Shown here one piece after another: positions 54,741-64,000 of a stretch of 64,000 bases of DNA (its first letter is position 1; every line of letters begins with the position of its first letter). The stretch is taken from the NCBI GenBank assembly GCA_964036315.1, contig OZ038500.1, positions 53,445,282 to 53,509,281 on the forward strand, in the 5' to 3' direction. The notes beneath the pieces were generated by a model. That model did not search any database and had not been told where the DNA came from. It was given only the letters and a program-made list of their open reading frames with translations. A program made the position numbers and the translations under genes. This DNA is from Acanthosepion esculentum. Taxonomy: Eukaryota > Mollusca > Cephalopoda > Sepiida > Sepiidae.

Positions 54741-55776
54741 ATCATATAAAAATTTTATTTTGTTGTCAAAAAAAAAAAATGCATTTTTTATGACCTTTTA
54801 GGTTCAAGAAGTGAAGCACCAAGATCTTGTCAATCTACTTTTTTTGAATACTCAGAAGGGGATTTTATATATATTGGCCAATGGGAATCAAGTTTTTCCA
54901 GCACCTAAAAATTTTAACTGGAGCTGAATTTTATGAACCTATTGAAAATAAAAAGGACTACTATCAGCAGTTGGCATGGGTGGGGAGTTGAAAAGAAAAT
55001 GGCAGAGGATCAACTTTGGCCAGGGCAGTTTTCACAAGACAGGATATAAAATTACAGTCCAGTGAAAAGTTATAACTCTGTCATGACAAATCCAAGGCAG
55101 ATTCATATGACAAATTTCACATCCCAGAATCTACAAGAATTTGCCTACGTCAAATCTCCTTCAAGCTGAGAGGTCCTTTACAGAGTGTTAGTTACAACAG
55201 GGGTTGGTGTCTTTTAAAAGATTATTATGCCTTGTGCCATACTGTGAATCCTCTTACTCCAAGTTTTCCCTTACTTTTGTATTTTTGAAGGGATATATTT
55301 TGTATATCAATCCGTTGGTCTTATCAACATTTTTGATGACTTGTATTTTTTCCTGTTTCTGAGTGTAATCTTTTTATTGCCCCTGAAAGTGTTATCCTGT
55401 TCAAAGAGGGGCACAAAAAGAAAATTTTTGTGCAACCCCTTGTTTTGTACTTTTTCATTTTGTAATTGTAAATAAATATGTTGTTCCTTTTAGAATTTCG
55501 CACAGTGATCATCGTTTTTTAAGGTGAGCCTATTTTGAGAGTTGCTGTTTATACCAACTAATTTTTGTGTCTGGCACAAGAACTTGGAATTGGTAGGAAA
55601 GCAAAATTTTTATAATTAAGTACACATGCCAATAAATTAAATAAATACTGTTTAAAATAAATTAAGCATTTACTCAAACATGGATACCACTAAAAATAAT
55701 GTTTAAAGAAATAAAAATATGTTGGATTGAAAAATAAAATCCATTTTAGATATATGCATATATATATTTTCTGTTT
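54741..55776. other. TMEM67 intron, unassigned repeat-like sequence
   Basis: 54770-54910 ends in GTTTTTCCAGCACC, which resembles a mariner-type MITE end. 55240-55520 is T-rich and may be a retroelement tail. No coding region supported. Confidence 0.35.
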
Positions 55777-56345
55777 ATACATTATTTTTATAGACACAAA
55801 TATTTAAGTAAATGCTCTGTTTATAATAAACAGTATTAACAACATTTACTGGCTTGAATGTCCAAGAAATTTCATAGAAAATATGTGTACTCTGACAGGA
55901 GTTGAACCTGTATCCTACACAGAACTGTTATTTGACCTGACATGCTATACCATTTAGCTACAGAGGAAGCTTCTGTTTAGCAAAGTTTTATTACTATTTT
56001 TAAACAACAAATTTCCCATTATTTTTCTCGAACGATCATATCTGCTCAAAGCCTATCTTAACATAAACAAATAACAACATATATTATGAAATGGACTAAC
56101 TCTGACAATTATTTTAATATATTTTCTGTCTATACATTATTTTTATAGATACTAGCATTTAAGTAAATATTCTGTTTATAATAAACAGTATTAACTAAAT
56201 TTACTGGCCTGAATGTCTAAAAGATTTCATAGAAAATATGTGTCCTCCAACATATAAAAATAACCTATAAACAGAAAATATATTAAAATAATTGTTGCAC
56301 TTAGTACATTTCATAATATATGTTGTCATTTGCTTATGTTCAATA
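55777..56345. mobile_element. tRNA-like-bearing foldback element, copy 3 (complex)
   Basis: Inverted arms 56065-56150 and 56257-56345 share CAACATATATTATGAAATG and AATTATTTTAATATATTTTC. A direct repeat is also present: 55777-55890 and 56120-56250 share CATTATTTTTATAGA, AATAAACAGTATTAAC and CATAGAAAATATGTGT. A reversed B-box-like GTTGAACCTGTATCC is at 55902. Related to 18985-19560. Confidence 0.6.
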
Positions 56346-56585
56346 AATTGTCTGGATAAATTTAAACCATTTTGTAATTTTGGTCTGATAATGCAGATAT
56401 TAAAAATTTATCTGTTAAAATAAATTTATTACCAAATTCTTTGATGATGTATTAGATTTTTTTCCTTTTTGATGTATATCATATTGCTTTGTATATAAAT
56501 ACAGTGAGCTCTCTTCATGGATCTATCTTTTAATATTTTATATTAAAAAGACCTACTTGGATTATCTTTACCACTTATGGATTTG

Positions 56586-56590
<5 letters not shown>

Positions 56591-56618
<28 letters not shown>
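56591..56618. repeat. (TA)n microsatellite
   Basis: About 14 TA repeats. Confidence 0.95.
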
Positions 56619-56625
<7 letters not shown>

Positions 56626-57784
56626 TAGTTATAATTTATTACATTGGAATGGAAATCACAAGCCGATTCATCAATTCTACAAATTCAAAAAGAAAACAGA
56701 AAATATATCTCCCTGTTTAAAAAGAATAAATTTCAGTGAGTGCATATGTGGGAGCGAGAAACAAAGGTAAGAGGGAAATGTATGAAAGATCTAGAGAGAG
56801 GTGTAAAGAAAGAAACAGGAAATGGCCTAAAGTTAATACAACTAAAACAAACTTGTTTGGTCTCACTGTCAATGCATGTATACACACCATCTCCTTTCCC
56901 CACTCCCTTCCTACATGATAATAAATTTACATCTTTCTTTCCCCCACTTTCTCAATACGAAATCACTATTCTTAATTTTTAAACCTGGAATGAATTTTTC
57001 CATTTACATTTGGTTTACATGTCTGAAGATTTGAAGCCGTTTTTTATCGACTTCAATGAAATAAATATCACCTATGGTTTTTTAAGTGTTTGTTTTTCAT
57101 TATATAATAATAATTTTTGCTGTCTTTAATATAGAGCTCTCAACGGATCTATATCCTCTTGGAAATTCCATATGGATTACCAATAATTTTATTATTAATA
57201 TATGTTTGATTAAATAATATGGACAAGTTCTGTCTATCATATTGATAGACATTGTTTTACCTTTTTGAAGACCTATATAATCAGCATATTTGTGCCAAAA
57301 CATGTCTCCAAAGTAACCACAGTTTTGACAGCTGCCAACAAGATGATGAGGACTGTCAAAGTCTGACTCATATTAACAACTACCAAGCCTAACATTAACA
57401 AACTTTCAACAACCAGATTTATAAAGGAGTCACTCATATTGAAGTCAGTTAAATAAAAAATATATTATTTGTTTATATCTTTGATTCTGTTCCTTTATTT
57501 CAAAGTGTTCCAAACTTTCTGATAAAAGATAAAAAGAATATTTTATTTCCAAATAAATGTATATATCAAATATTAAAAATATAAAAAAAAAATCTCTTAT
57601 GGCCATGTTATTTTTTCAATATCCTTTGTCTCATATTATTAATATTAACAACTAGTCCTTTTCTATAAAAAAAAAACAAAACAAAAACAAATAAAAAACA
57701 TTAACTTCCACTTTCAATCCAACATTCTCACCACTCAGCAAAAAAGCAGACAGGTAAGAAATTAGAAGTTTTGTCATAACAAAC
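56619..57784. other. TMEM67 intron, nothing recognised
   Basis: Unassigned. The plus-strand frames at 56736-56982 share no family and have no splice support. Confidence 0.45.
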
Positions 57785-57873
57785 CTGGTTATTTGGGCAC
57801 AACTCACACATGACCTTCCCATTTCCAAAGACATGTTTGTATTTGTAATGTGAGGTGCATTTACATGAGTAAC
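57785..57873 (-). CDS. TMEM67: TMEM67 exon (YSCKC...MCELCP), most 5' seen
   Basis: 89 nt, 2 nt in and phase 0 out. In the supported phase it reads YSCKCTSHYKYKHVFGNGKV then MCELCPNNQ, matching human TSCVCLPGF and IICKKCPENM of the Cys-rich ectodomain. The other open frame is longer but breaks phase. Acceptor ATCTTGCAG, donor CAG|GTTTGT. An upstream exon ending on 1 nt must exist, but none with the expected Cys spacing was recognised between here and 64000. Confidence 0.88.
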
Positions 57874-58033
57874 CTGCAAGATAAAATATAATAGATTTTT
57901 ATATTTCCTAAAAGCTACTAAGAGTTAAAAGGACAGGTCACTGAATATAAAAATATATAAGAAAAAAAAACAAATAAAAAATAGCACAAAATACAAATAT
58001 TTTAAATTAACAAAAATGAAAAAGAAATCAGTT

Positions 58034-58090
58034 ATATGAGGGAGTGCTGAAAAGTTCTCAGCTGACCACAAAGGCATTTCCCATCACCAT
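58034..58090. repeat. mariner-type MITE end
   Basis: TATATGAGGGAGTGCTGAAA then AGTTCT matches the ends of the 43502 MITE. The other end was not found. Confidence 0.4.
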
Positions 58091-58184
58091 AAACAATGTA
58101 AGTAGAAGTAAGACAAGATATACTAAAAAGGCTGTTTAAATTTTATATCATTGTTGGCAACAGCTTTTTCTCGTATCCAAGAAT

Positions 58185-59340
58185 TTAATTTCTTCTTTTC
58201 TGGTCACTTCCTTTATGATGATGGCGTTGGTGACTAAGTAGACCGATTCTTGCAGGGAAGAGTTGAAGAAATTGATTACATAGAAATGTTGGTTGATTTT
58301 GGCAAGCTGTTCTTTTATTGTTTAACTTCTTCCTTTTCTCTTCCGGTGGCTTCAAAGTGTTTGGTTCCAATGGTGATGGAACATCGCCAGTTAGTATGGT
58401 CTTGTACTTGGGTTTCAAATGATTTGGGCACAGGTCCAGTGGCTTTCAGTGTTGTTTTGATTTGGTCCTTGTATCATTAAAGAGGGAAACCCTGTGATCT
58501 CCTCCCTGAAGTGAACTCACTGAATAAGAAAATGTGGAAACCTTGACTCTTCCATTCTTGCTAGATGTCCTGACCATCAAAGACAGAGTTTAATGATCAC
58601 TGATTCAATGCTTTGACTGTCGTCTCTTTCCAGGTCTTTGGTGTTGGTCACAGTAGTTCCATTTGATATTCAAGATTGAACAAAGCTTTTGCTGGTGAAA
58701 GCCGCCTAATTTTTGGATATCACAACAATACAGAGTTCAGGTTTCACAACCATATAGCAAAGATAAAATGACAAAAGCATTATAGATCATAATTTTTGTT
58801 GTTAAGTTCAGATCTTTGTTGTTGAAGATGCATTTGATTAACTTTTCAAATGCCCCATATGCAGCTGCAATTCTGTGTTCCACATCCTTTTCTGAGGTGT
58901 ACTTATTTGATAAAAGGCTGCCTAGATATGAAACATGCTCTACTTGTTCTAGAATTGTATCACAGATGGTAAAATCAGAATCTGGTAAAATGGTATTTGG
59001 GGCTACCTGTTCAAAGACCTGAGGTTTTATTGATGTTTACTGTAAGGCCAAAACAATGGTAGGCCATACCAAAGTTGTTCACAGACTGTTGGAGTTCTTC
59101 TTTTTAATGACAGAGAGCAGCGTTGTCATCAGTATATTGAAATTCTGAGAGTTGTTGTGTGTGCATTAGATGTTTAGATCGAAAAGTCCTCCATCATATC
59201 GATATCAACTCCTGGATTGTTTGAAGGAAGTTTGTGAAGCATTGCAACCATATCCAAGGAGAATAACATAGGTGCCAAGATGCATCCTTGTTTAAGTCTG
59301 CACATCACTGGAAACTCTTCTTCATTTTATATATTACTGC
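58185..59340 (-). mobile_element. LINE fragment, RT C-terminal half with C2H2-like tail
   Basis: Minus-strand frames read EHVSYLGSLLSNKY near 58935, IYNAFVILSLLYGCETWTLY near 58780-58730, FHQQKLCSILNIKW near 58690, WSGHLARMEE near 58555, and finally FPARIGLLSHQRHHH near 58240, a finger-like tail. Same family as 4310-7190. Stops and frameshifts; 5'-truncated. Confidence 0.8.
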
Positions 59341-60101
59341 AAAATTCAAAATGTAAAGTAATAACATTATAGTAGGACCTCACTATCTGCAGAACAGGCA
59401 ACTGTTATTTCACAACCCAATCAGCAAAACTTGCCCCCTTAAAACTTTCATAAAACTAATGTCCTCATCACCATATTTTGGTACCCTCCAGCTTTCTTCG
59501 GATGTCTATCAATCTGGGTAACCTTCAAGGAATTCCAAACTGAACCCTTTATTTAATCTACAGGGGGAAATTAATTCTTGTTCTGTTGTCCATGTCTAGG
59601 AATATTTCATCTTGCTCTATTTTTTTAGTACTGCTCAGTTAATGCTAGTCTTGTTTCCACTGGGTATGAACCTGTATTACCTGGCTGAGGGATTGAACTC
59701 TCAATTACTATGTCCCCAAATTCACAAAGCAATACTTTTAATACTATGCTACTGTCCCAGTTGGAAATAATTTTGAACTCCTATTCCAATAAATTCAGTC
59801 AGAAACTAAAACTATTTTAAAATATATTTGGAAGAAGTAAAATATAAATAAGACAGACTGACATAATTCTATAATACTTTTGAAAGCATAAAAATTATTT
59901 AAAAAATTAAATATCCTCAAAACAAAACGATCAATGTTAGTCACCAAATCCTTAGGAGAAAAGTTCAAATAAATAAAAAAATGTTTTGTTCATTGAATAC
60001 TGAAATGATTTCGTCTATCATTTCGTTTTTACAATTGATTTGCTTAAAATATATTTCTAAAGTGAGGAGTTATGTCCCTTTTGTCAACGAAAGCTAAAAT
60101 A
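59341..60101. other. Unassigned, right of the last TMEM67 exon
   Basis: AT-rich with no exon or repeat firmly identified. A possible place for the missing 5' exon, but no Cys-rich frame with splice sites was found. Confidence 0.4.
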
Positions 60102-60210
60102 CAGGGTGTGGTAGAAATACCTACCATGTAATGATAAAGACATTAGTAGCAATGGTGTCTTCATCTAGCTAATGTCTTACCATTATGTGGGAGGTATTTG
60201 TCACATCCTG
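60102..60210. mobile_element. Near-perfect palindromic MITE
   Basis: 109 bp flanked by TA. Left arm CAGGGTGTGGTAGAAATACC then TACCATGTAATGATAAAGAC. The right arm read in reverse is CAGGATGTGACAAATACCTC then CCACATAATGGTAAGAC. The arms are about 45 bp and leave a loop of about 20 bp. Confidence 0.75.
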
Positions 60211-60379
60211 TATATTGCTAACAAATCTAAACACTAACTTGATAATCCAGTTCTACATAATAATGAAAGTTTGTTTTTCTTTTTAGATAAACATTTGCTA
60301 CATTTTTCATAAAAACAAGAACAAACTTAAAAAAATTTTTTTTTTTTAAATTTGAAATATATTTTTAAAATCTTTTAAA

Positions 60380-60640
60380 TGTCATGTCCTTTCAGTACAT
60401 AGGCAATTATGGCTCTCCTCAACTTCCTGTCTTTTGTTATTCTAAGCAACTTTTGTTCTATTACCACTTCTCTTTGTCCTTGCTAACTTAAACTTACTAA
60501 GCAGATTACTTACTGTTTCCCCCTTCTCTTGCCTTCAAGTGATAAATTCTTCAAACCCTCTTTTTTCATTACATGTCCCAGAAAATTCAATGATTTCTGC
60601 TTCTTAACATCAATTTTGTTGTAGTTCCTATGCTCCTTAA
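60380..60640 (-). mobile_element. LINE fragment, C-terminal end
   Basis: Matches 62190-62430: CAATTATGGCTCTCCTCAAC against CAATTATGGTTCTCCACAAC, then CTTCCTGTCTTTTG against CTTCCTATTTTTTG. It encodes, in reverse, the RT C-terminal motif KxRKLxRAIIAY. Confidence 0.65.
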
Positions 60641-60667
60641 AACTTTTTTTTTTACTCAGAAAATAGG

Positions 60668-61245
60668 GTGTCAATTCTTGAAAAGTGTACCATTCATCCG
60701 TGCATTGAATATTGCTACCACATATGCTTAGGTGCTTCTGCTATATATTTAGACATTCTTGATAAAATCCAAAGAATCTGCAATGTTATTAGACCTAGCC
60801 TAGCATCTTGGCTTCAATCATTTTCCCACCACTATAATGTAGCTTCCCTGTGCCTTTTCTATAAATATTTTCATGGAAATTGTTCTGATGATCTATCCTC
60901 TTTGGTATCTCAACTTTACAAATTTAAGTGTAGTACTAGATTGGCAACTAGATTTCATCATTTTACAGTTGAAATGGCTAGATGTAACTTTAATTTCGAT
61001 GCTAGCAGTTTCTTTTCTCACACTTCTCATTTATGGAACTCTCTTCCAGCCTCTTGTTTTCCAGGCAACTTTGATTTTCAAAAATTTAAATGCAATATCA
61101 ATCATTGTCTTCTGAATTCCTTGTCTTATTTTTCTTTCTCATTAATAATGTTTTCCTTTTTCTCATTCTTTGACACTCACTAACCTATTGCATCATAGTG
61201 GCTTTACTGTCCTGCTTGAGGTGAAATGATAAAAAAAAAACACCT
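60668..61245 (+). mobile_element. LINE 3' end with 171-codon open frame
   Basis: The longest intact LINE tail here. The frame 60668-61183 reads IHPCIEYCYHICLGASAIYL, ASLCLFYKYFHGNCSDDLSS, RFHHFTVEMARCNFNF and HLWNSLPASCFPGNF, the usual C terminus of jockey-like RT ORFs. The shared 3' tail follows (GCATCATAGTGGCTTTACTG, then an A run). 5'-truncated; no RT catalytic core. Confidence 0.8.
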
Positions 61246-61612
61246 ATATTGTTTGCTTTTATCTGGTCTACCTTGTGACTGAAGTAACTGTATCTTTTCC
61301 ATTTGCACCAATAGTATTCAAGTCCAGTTTTCAAATACAAACTCTTCCAATGTGAAGGCATAGTCTCCATATGACTAGTTAGTCCTATTTTATGTTTATT
61401 AATTACCAAGTCTTAACTTACTGTGTATATATTGATACAACAGATAAAACATTACTCAACAAAAAGAAAAAAAAAATCAAAATTAGAGAAAGCCATTATA
61501 ATATCTTCAACATTTCTCAAATAAATATTTGAATTAAAGTTCAAGAAAATAAAAGAAAAAGAATGGTGCACAGTGAACAAAAAGTCACTAACAGTGAGTT
61601 CAGTCCTATATA
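61246..61612. other. Unassigned
   Basis: AT-rich sequence with a minus-strand open frame (61185-61409) that has no recognised family. Confidence 0.4.
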
Positions 61613-62070
61613 CAGGCTACCCAGTAAAAAGCGGTAAATTTATTATCACTGTTTTATCTTTCAGGAATAATTGACGATATGATAACTTTAGAAGATATGA
61701 TAACTTGACACTCAAAATTAGTCTGTTGTTTAGCTATAAGAGAACGGCAGAATAAAAGATGAAAGTTGTCTCCAAATAACCTTTAAATGACGAGTCACAA
61801 GATTGAGCAGCAACTAATCAATCATAAAAGAACCAATTGGAGTTAAGTAATTACATGAGAGTCAAATGAATATTCAAGAAATTTATTCAAGGTTATTCAT
61901 TCCTGAAAGATAAAACAGTGATAATAAATTAAAGAAAGAAGATCATCTGATGTGAGAATTGATGAAATGCACAAATTCTTCCTAAACTTTTCAGTGACAT
62001 CAGTTGTCACCAGTTTCCAACAGTTGTCTCACATCTTCTGAATTTACTGCTTTTTTTGCTGGGCACCCTG
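61613..62070. mobile_element. MITE with nested inverted repeats
   Basis: Flanked by TA. The outer ends CAGGCTACCCAGTAAAAAGC and, reversed, CAGGGTGCCCAGCAAAAAAA continue into matching GGTAAATT and AGTAAATT. A second inverted pair, 61635-61670 and 61893-61930, shares TATTATCACTGTTTTATCTT then TCAGGAAT. A further short pair with TGTGAGA/TCTCACA lies at 61956-62032. No coding capacity. Confidence 0.65.
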
Positions 62071-62189
62071 TAGTTGATCCAAAGATGTGCCAGGCTCAAT
62101 TTCAAGTATTCTTCTAAACACCAGTATGAGAATTGACACTATTTCACAAACTATTGATAGTAATCACACCTTGTAACAAAAGTAGCTTT

Positions 62190-62580
62190 TTCTTTTATGT
62201 ATTGGGTCTCTTCAGAACATAAGCAATTATGGTTCTCCACAACTTCCTATTTTTTGCTGCTTTTAGCAATGTTTCCTTACTATCCCTTCCAGTACCTATT
62301 CTGTCATTCATTTACACAAGCTCATTAGGTAAATTACTCACTATTTCTCCTCTGCCATACTTGCCTTCAATATGTCCTGTGAGTGTCAAATTCTCCAAGT
62401 CCTCTTTCTTCATTATGTGTCTCAGAAATTTCAGCTGTCTATTTCTGATACTAAGTGTCCTTTTTATTCCCATTTTCTTTAAAACTTCTTCAACGCTGAC
62501 ATGTTCTGCTTATGTCTGTAGAACCATATCTCTGTTGCCTCAAGTCTTCTCTCCATCAGTAAAGAAATTGTCCGGCATTC
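62190..62580 (-). mobile_element. LINE fragment, RT C-terminal end
   Basis: Minus-strand translation reads EVLKKMGIKRTLSIRNRQLK, then FLRHIMKKEDLENLTLTGYI and KNRKLWRTIIAYVLK, with a stop in between. Same family as 48345-49180 and 60380-60640. Confidence 0.75.
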
Positions 62581-63311
62581 ACTGATTGATATTATACAGA
62601 AGCTCAGCATTTTTTTCTCTGATTCTAATGAAATTTAGAAATGTAGCCTAGTTAATTTTAATTGTGCAATTATGGACTGTTTCAAAGTTGTTGATAGTTT
62701 CTCAATAACTCCTTAAAAAAATAACAAAGCAGGAGTTTTAAATCCCTTTGCCAAGTCAGTTGGAAGTAATATCTTGTTGTAGTTGTAGAGAAATATCCCA
62801 TGTGTCAGGACTCAATACTGTTTGTTGTTTATCCCTGTACAATCCTTGTGAAGTATAGGGTCACAACTACACTAGTGAACGATATTGTGGTTTCAGTAGC
62901 AAGTGAATTTTCATGGCACCAGAGTACAAGCCTGATACCCAAGATGGACAACCCTACCATTTACTCATTATAGTACCGATTTGATTGTGTTCTTAAGGGT
63001 TAATCAAGTACCCATTAGAGTAGATTAATACCTTTCCCAGTAATGTTTAAAAAGTAGATGTTATCGCCACCTACAGGGATTAGTGTAAAGTGAATGTAAA
63101 CTGTCCCATTGAGAGTTTGATTTCAATTCCATTTCTTGTGCCATTAACTGTTACACCACCTGCAACCCCACTTGAATTAATATTATAAAACAACAGGCAA
63201 TTCTTTCTTTATAACTCTTACTAGACAAAAAAAAGTCCTTGTTTTTTCTTTTCAGAAATATTTAAAATATCTAAACAAACTGCAATGTTATTTTGAGTTG
63301 ATTTATTTATT
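62581..63311. other. Unassigned
   Basis: No exon recognised. A GTCACAACTACACTAGTGAA block near 62863 recalls 42564. Confidence 0.4.
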
Positions 63312-63715
63312 GATTCATTTTCTACAGCTTATCAAACTTTTGCAGGTTATTTAAAGCCAGAAATATTTTCAGATTGTAAGAATTTTGTTTTTTGGAGATA
63401 ATAATGGTTTAGTGATACAAGTCTTAAAATATTAATCCATAACTGGAGGAGAGAAGAGGTGGATTCATACCTTTTCCAAGGGTATTTGCACATAAGTGAA
63501 TATAATGAACCTAACGGGAATTGAAACTCGGCTCTCCGATTAACAATTCTGAGCCATTATCCGATTACACCTCCTACACATCCAAGCTTACAGCACCTAG
63601 TATTACCAAGCAGTCACCTATTTAGGTACTGACCAGGCTCAATGTTGCTTAAATTTGTTGATCATATCGGAAACAATGTTTCAACGTGATATGGCTCTAA
63701 GCCATTTTGAGTTGT
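63312..63715 (-). repeat. Dispersed tRNA-derived SINE-like repeat, copy 2
   Basis: Paralogue of 2216-2625 in the same orientation. Better preserved B box on the minus strand (GAGTTTCAATTCCCG) and a possible A box (ATCGGATAATGGCTCAG). Confidence 0.6.
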
Positions 63716-64000
63716 TTTCTTTAGTAGGAGAGACAGGTGAGCACACTAAAATGACAAATATTTTCTGAAATTAAGTATTTGTAGGTATACTTTGAAGTTG
63801 AAGTCATGTGGGTCACATAACAGTTGCTTAGTGACGTTACTTCATATATTGATGAAAGTAGCAGTCAATCAGTCTGAGAGAAGATATATGAGTTGTTCGT
63901 CCTGCCTAGACCACATGGTGCAGTTTACAAGCCCATGGCACCGTTTCCCTTTGAGAATATATGGTTTCTTCAGAAATACAGAAGAATCTTCATATTATAT
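63716..64000. other. Unassigned right edge
   Basis: Less AT-rich at 63800-63960; no family recognised. Confidence 0.35.

Overview
This is 64 kb of AT-rich animal genome. It looks like a mollusc and most likely a cephalopod, from its long introns, many tRNA-derived SINE-like repeats, long (TA)n tracts, and Ty3/gypsy, Penelope-like and LINE elements. The organism is inferred; no species-diagnostic marker was seen.

One cellular gene runs through almost the whole window on the minus strand: TMEM67 (meckelin), the ciliary transition-zone membrane protein. I recognise 15 coding exons from 57873 (5') down to 1190 (3'). They total 2147 nt, about 715 codons. All splice sites are GT/AG and the codon phase agrees across all 14 junctions. 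Exons from 57.9 to 28.3 kb encode the cysteine-rich extracellular N-terminal part. Exons from 26.5 to 9.8 kb encode the middle ectodomain. Exons at 8.2, 3.1 and 1.4 kb encode the multi-pass membrane region. The signal-peptide exon lies beyond the right edge or was not recognised, and the C-terminal exons lie beyond the left edge. A 33-nt candidate micro-exon at 52811-52843 would fill the one gap against the human protein.

The introns are packed with transposable elements. From left to right: a mariner relic and a LINE with C2H2-like tail (3.5-7.2 kb), a foldback element (9.2-9.7 kb), a tRNA-bearing foldback (15.6 kb), a (TA/GTAT) minisatellite (16.6-17.5 kb), a minus-strand LINE (19.6-22.4 kb), a TTAA-flanked element with long inverted arms (26.7-27.6 kb), a non-coding LTR element with 4-bp target duplication (29.0-30.8 kb), and a hAT-like non-autonomous element (31.0-31.6 kb). 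Then come a very young Ty3/gypsy element (33.0-37.3 kb, LTRs differing at 1 of 162 bases, 5-bp target duplication), an LTR-like remnant (38.8-39.8 kb), a Penelope-like element (40.7-42.2 kb), small mariner-type MITEs (43.5, 44.3 and 60.1 kb), LINE fragments (45-49 and 58-62.6 kb), a second hAT-like element (50.3-51.4 kb) and further foldbacks (54.3, 55.8 and 61.6 kb).

Apart from TMEM67 no host gene was identified. Two exon-like islands of unknown origin sit near 53.0 and 53.5 kb. No functional RNA gene, CRISPR array or multi-gene system was seen.
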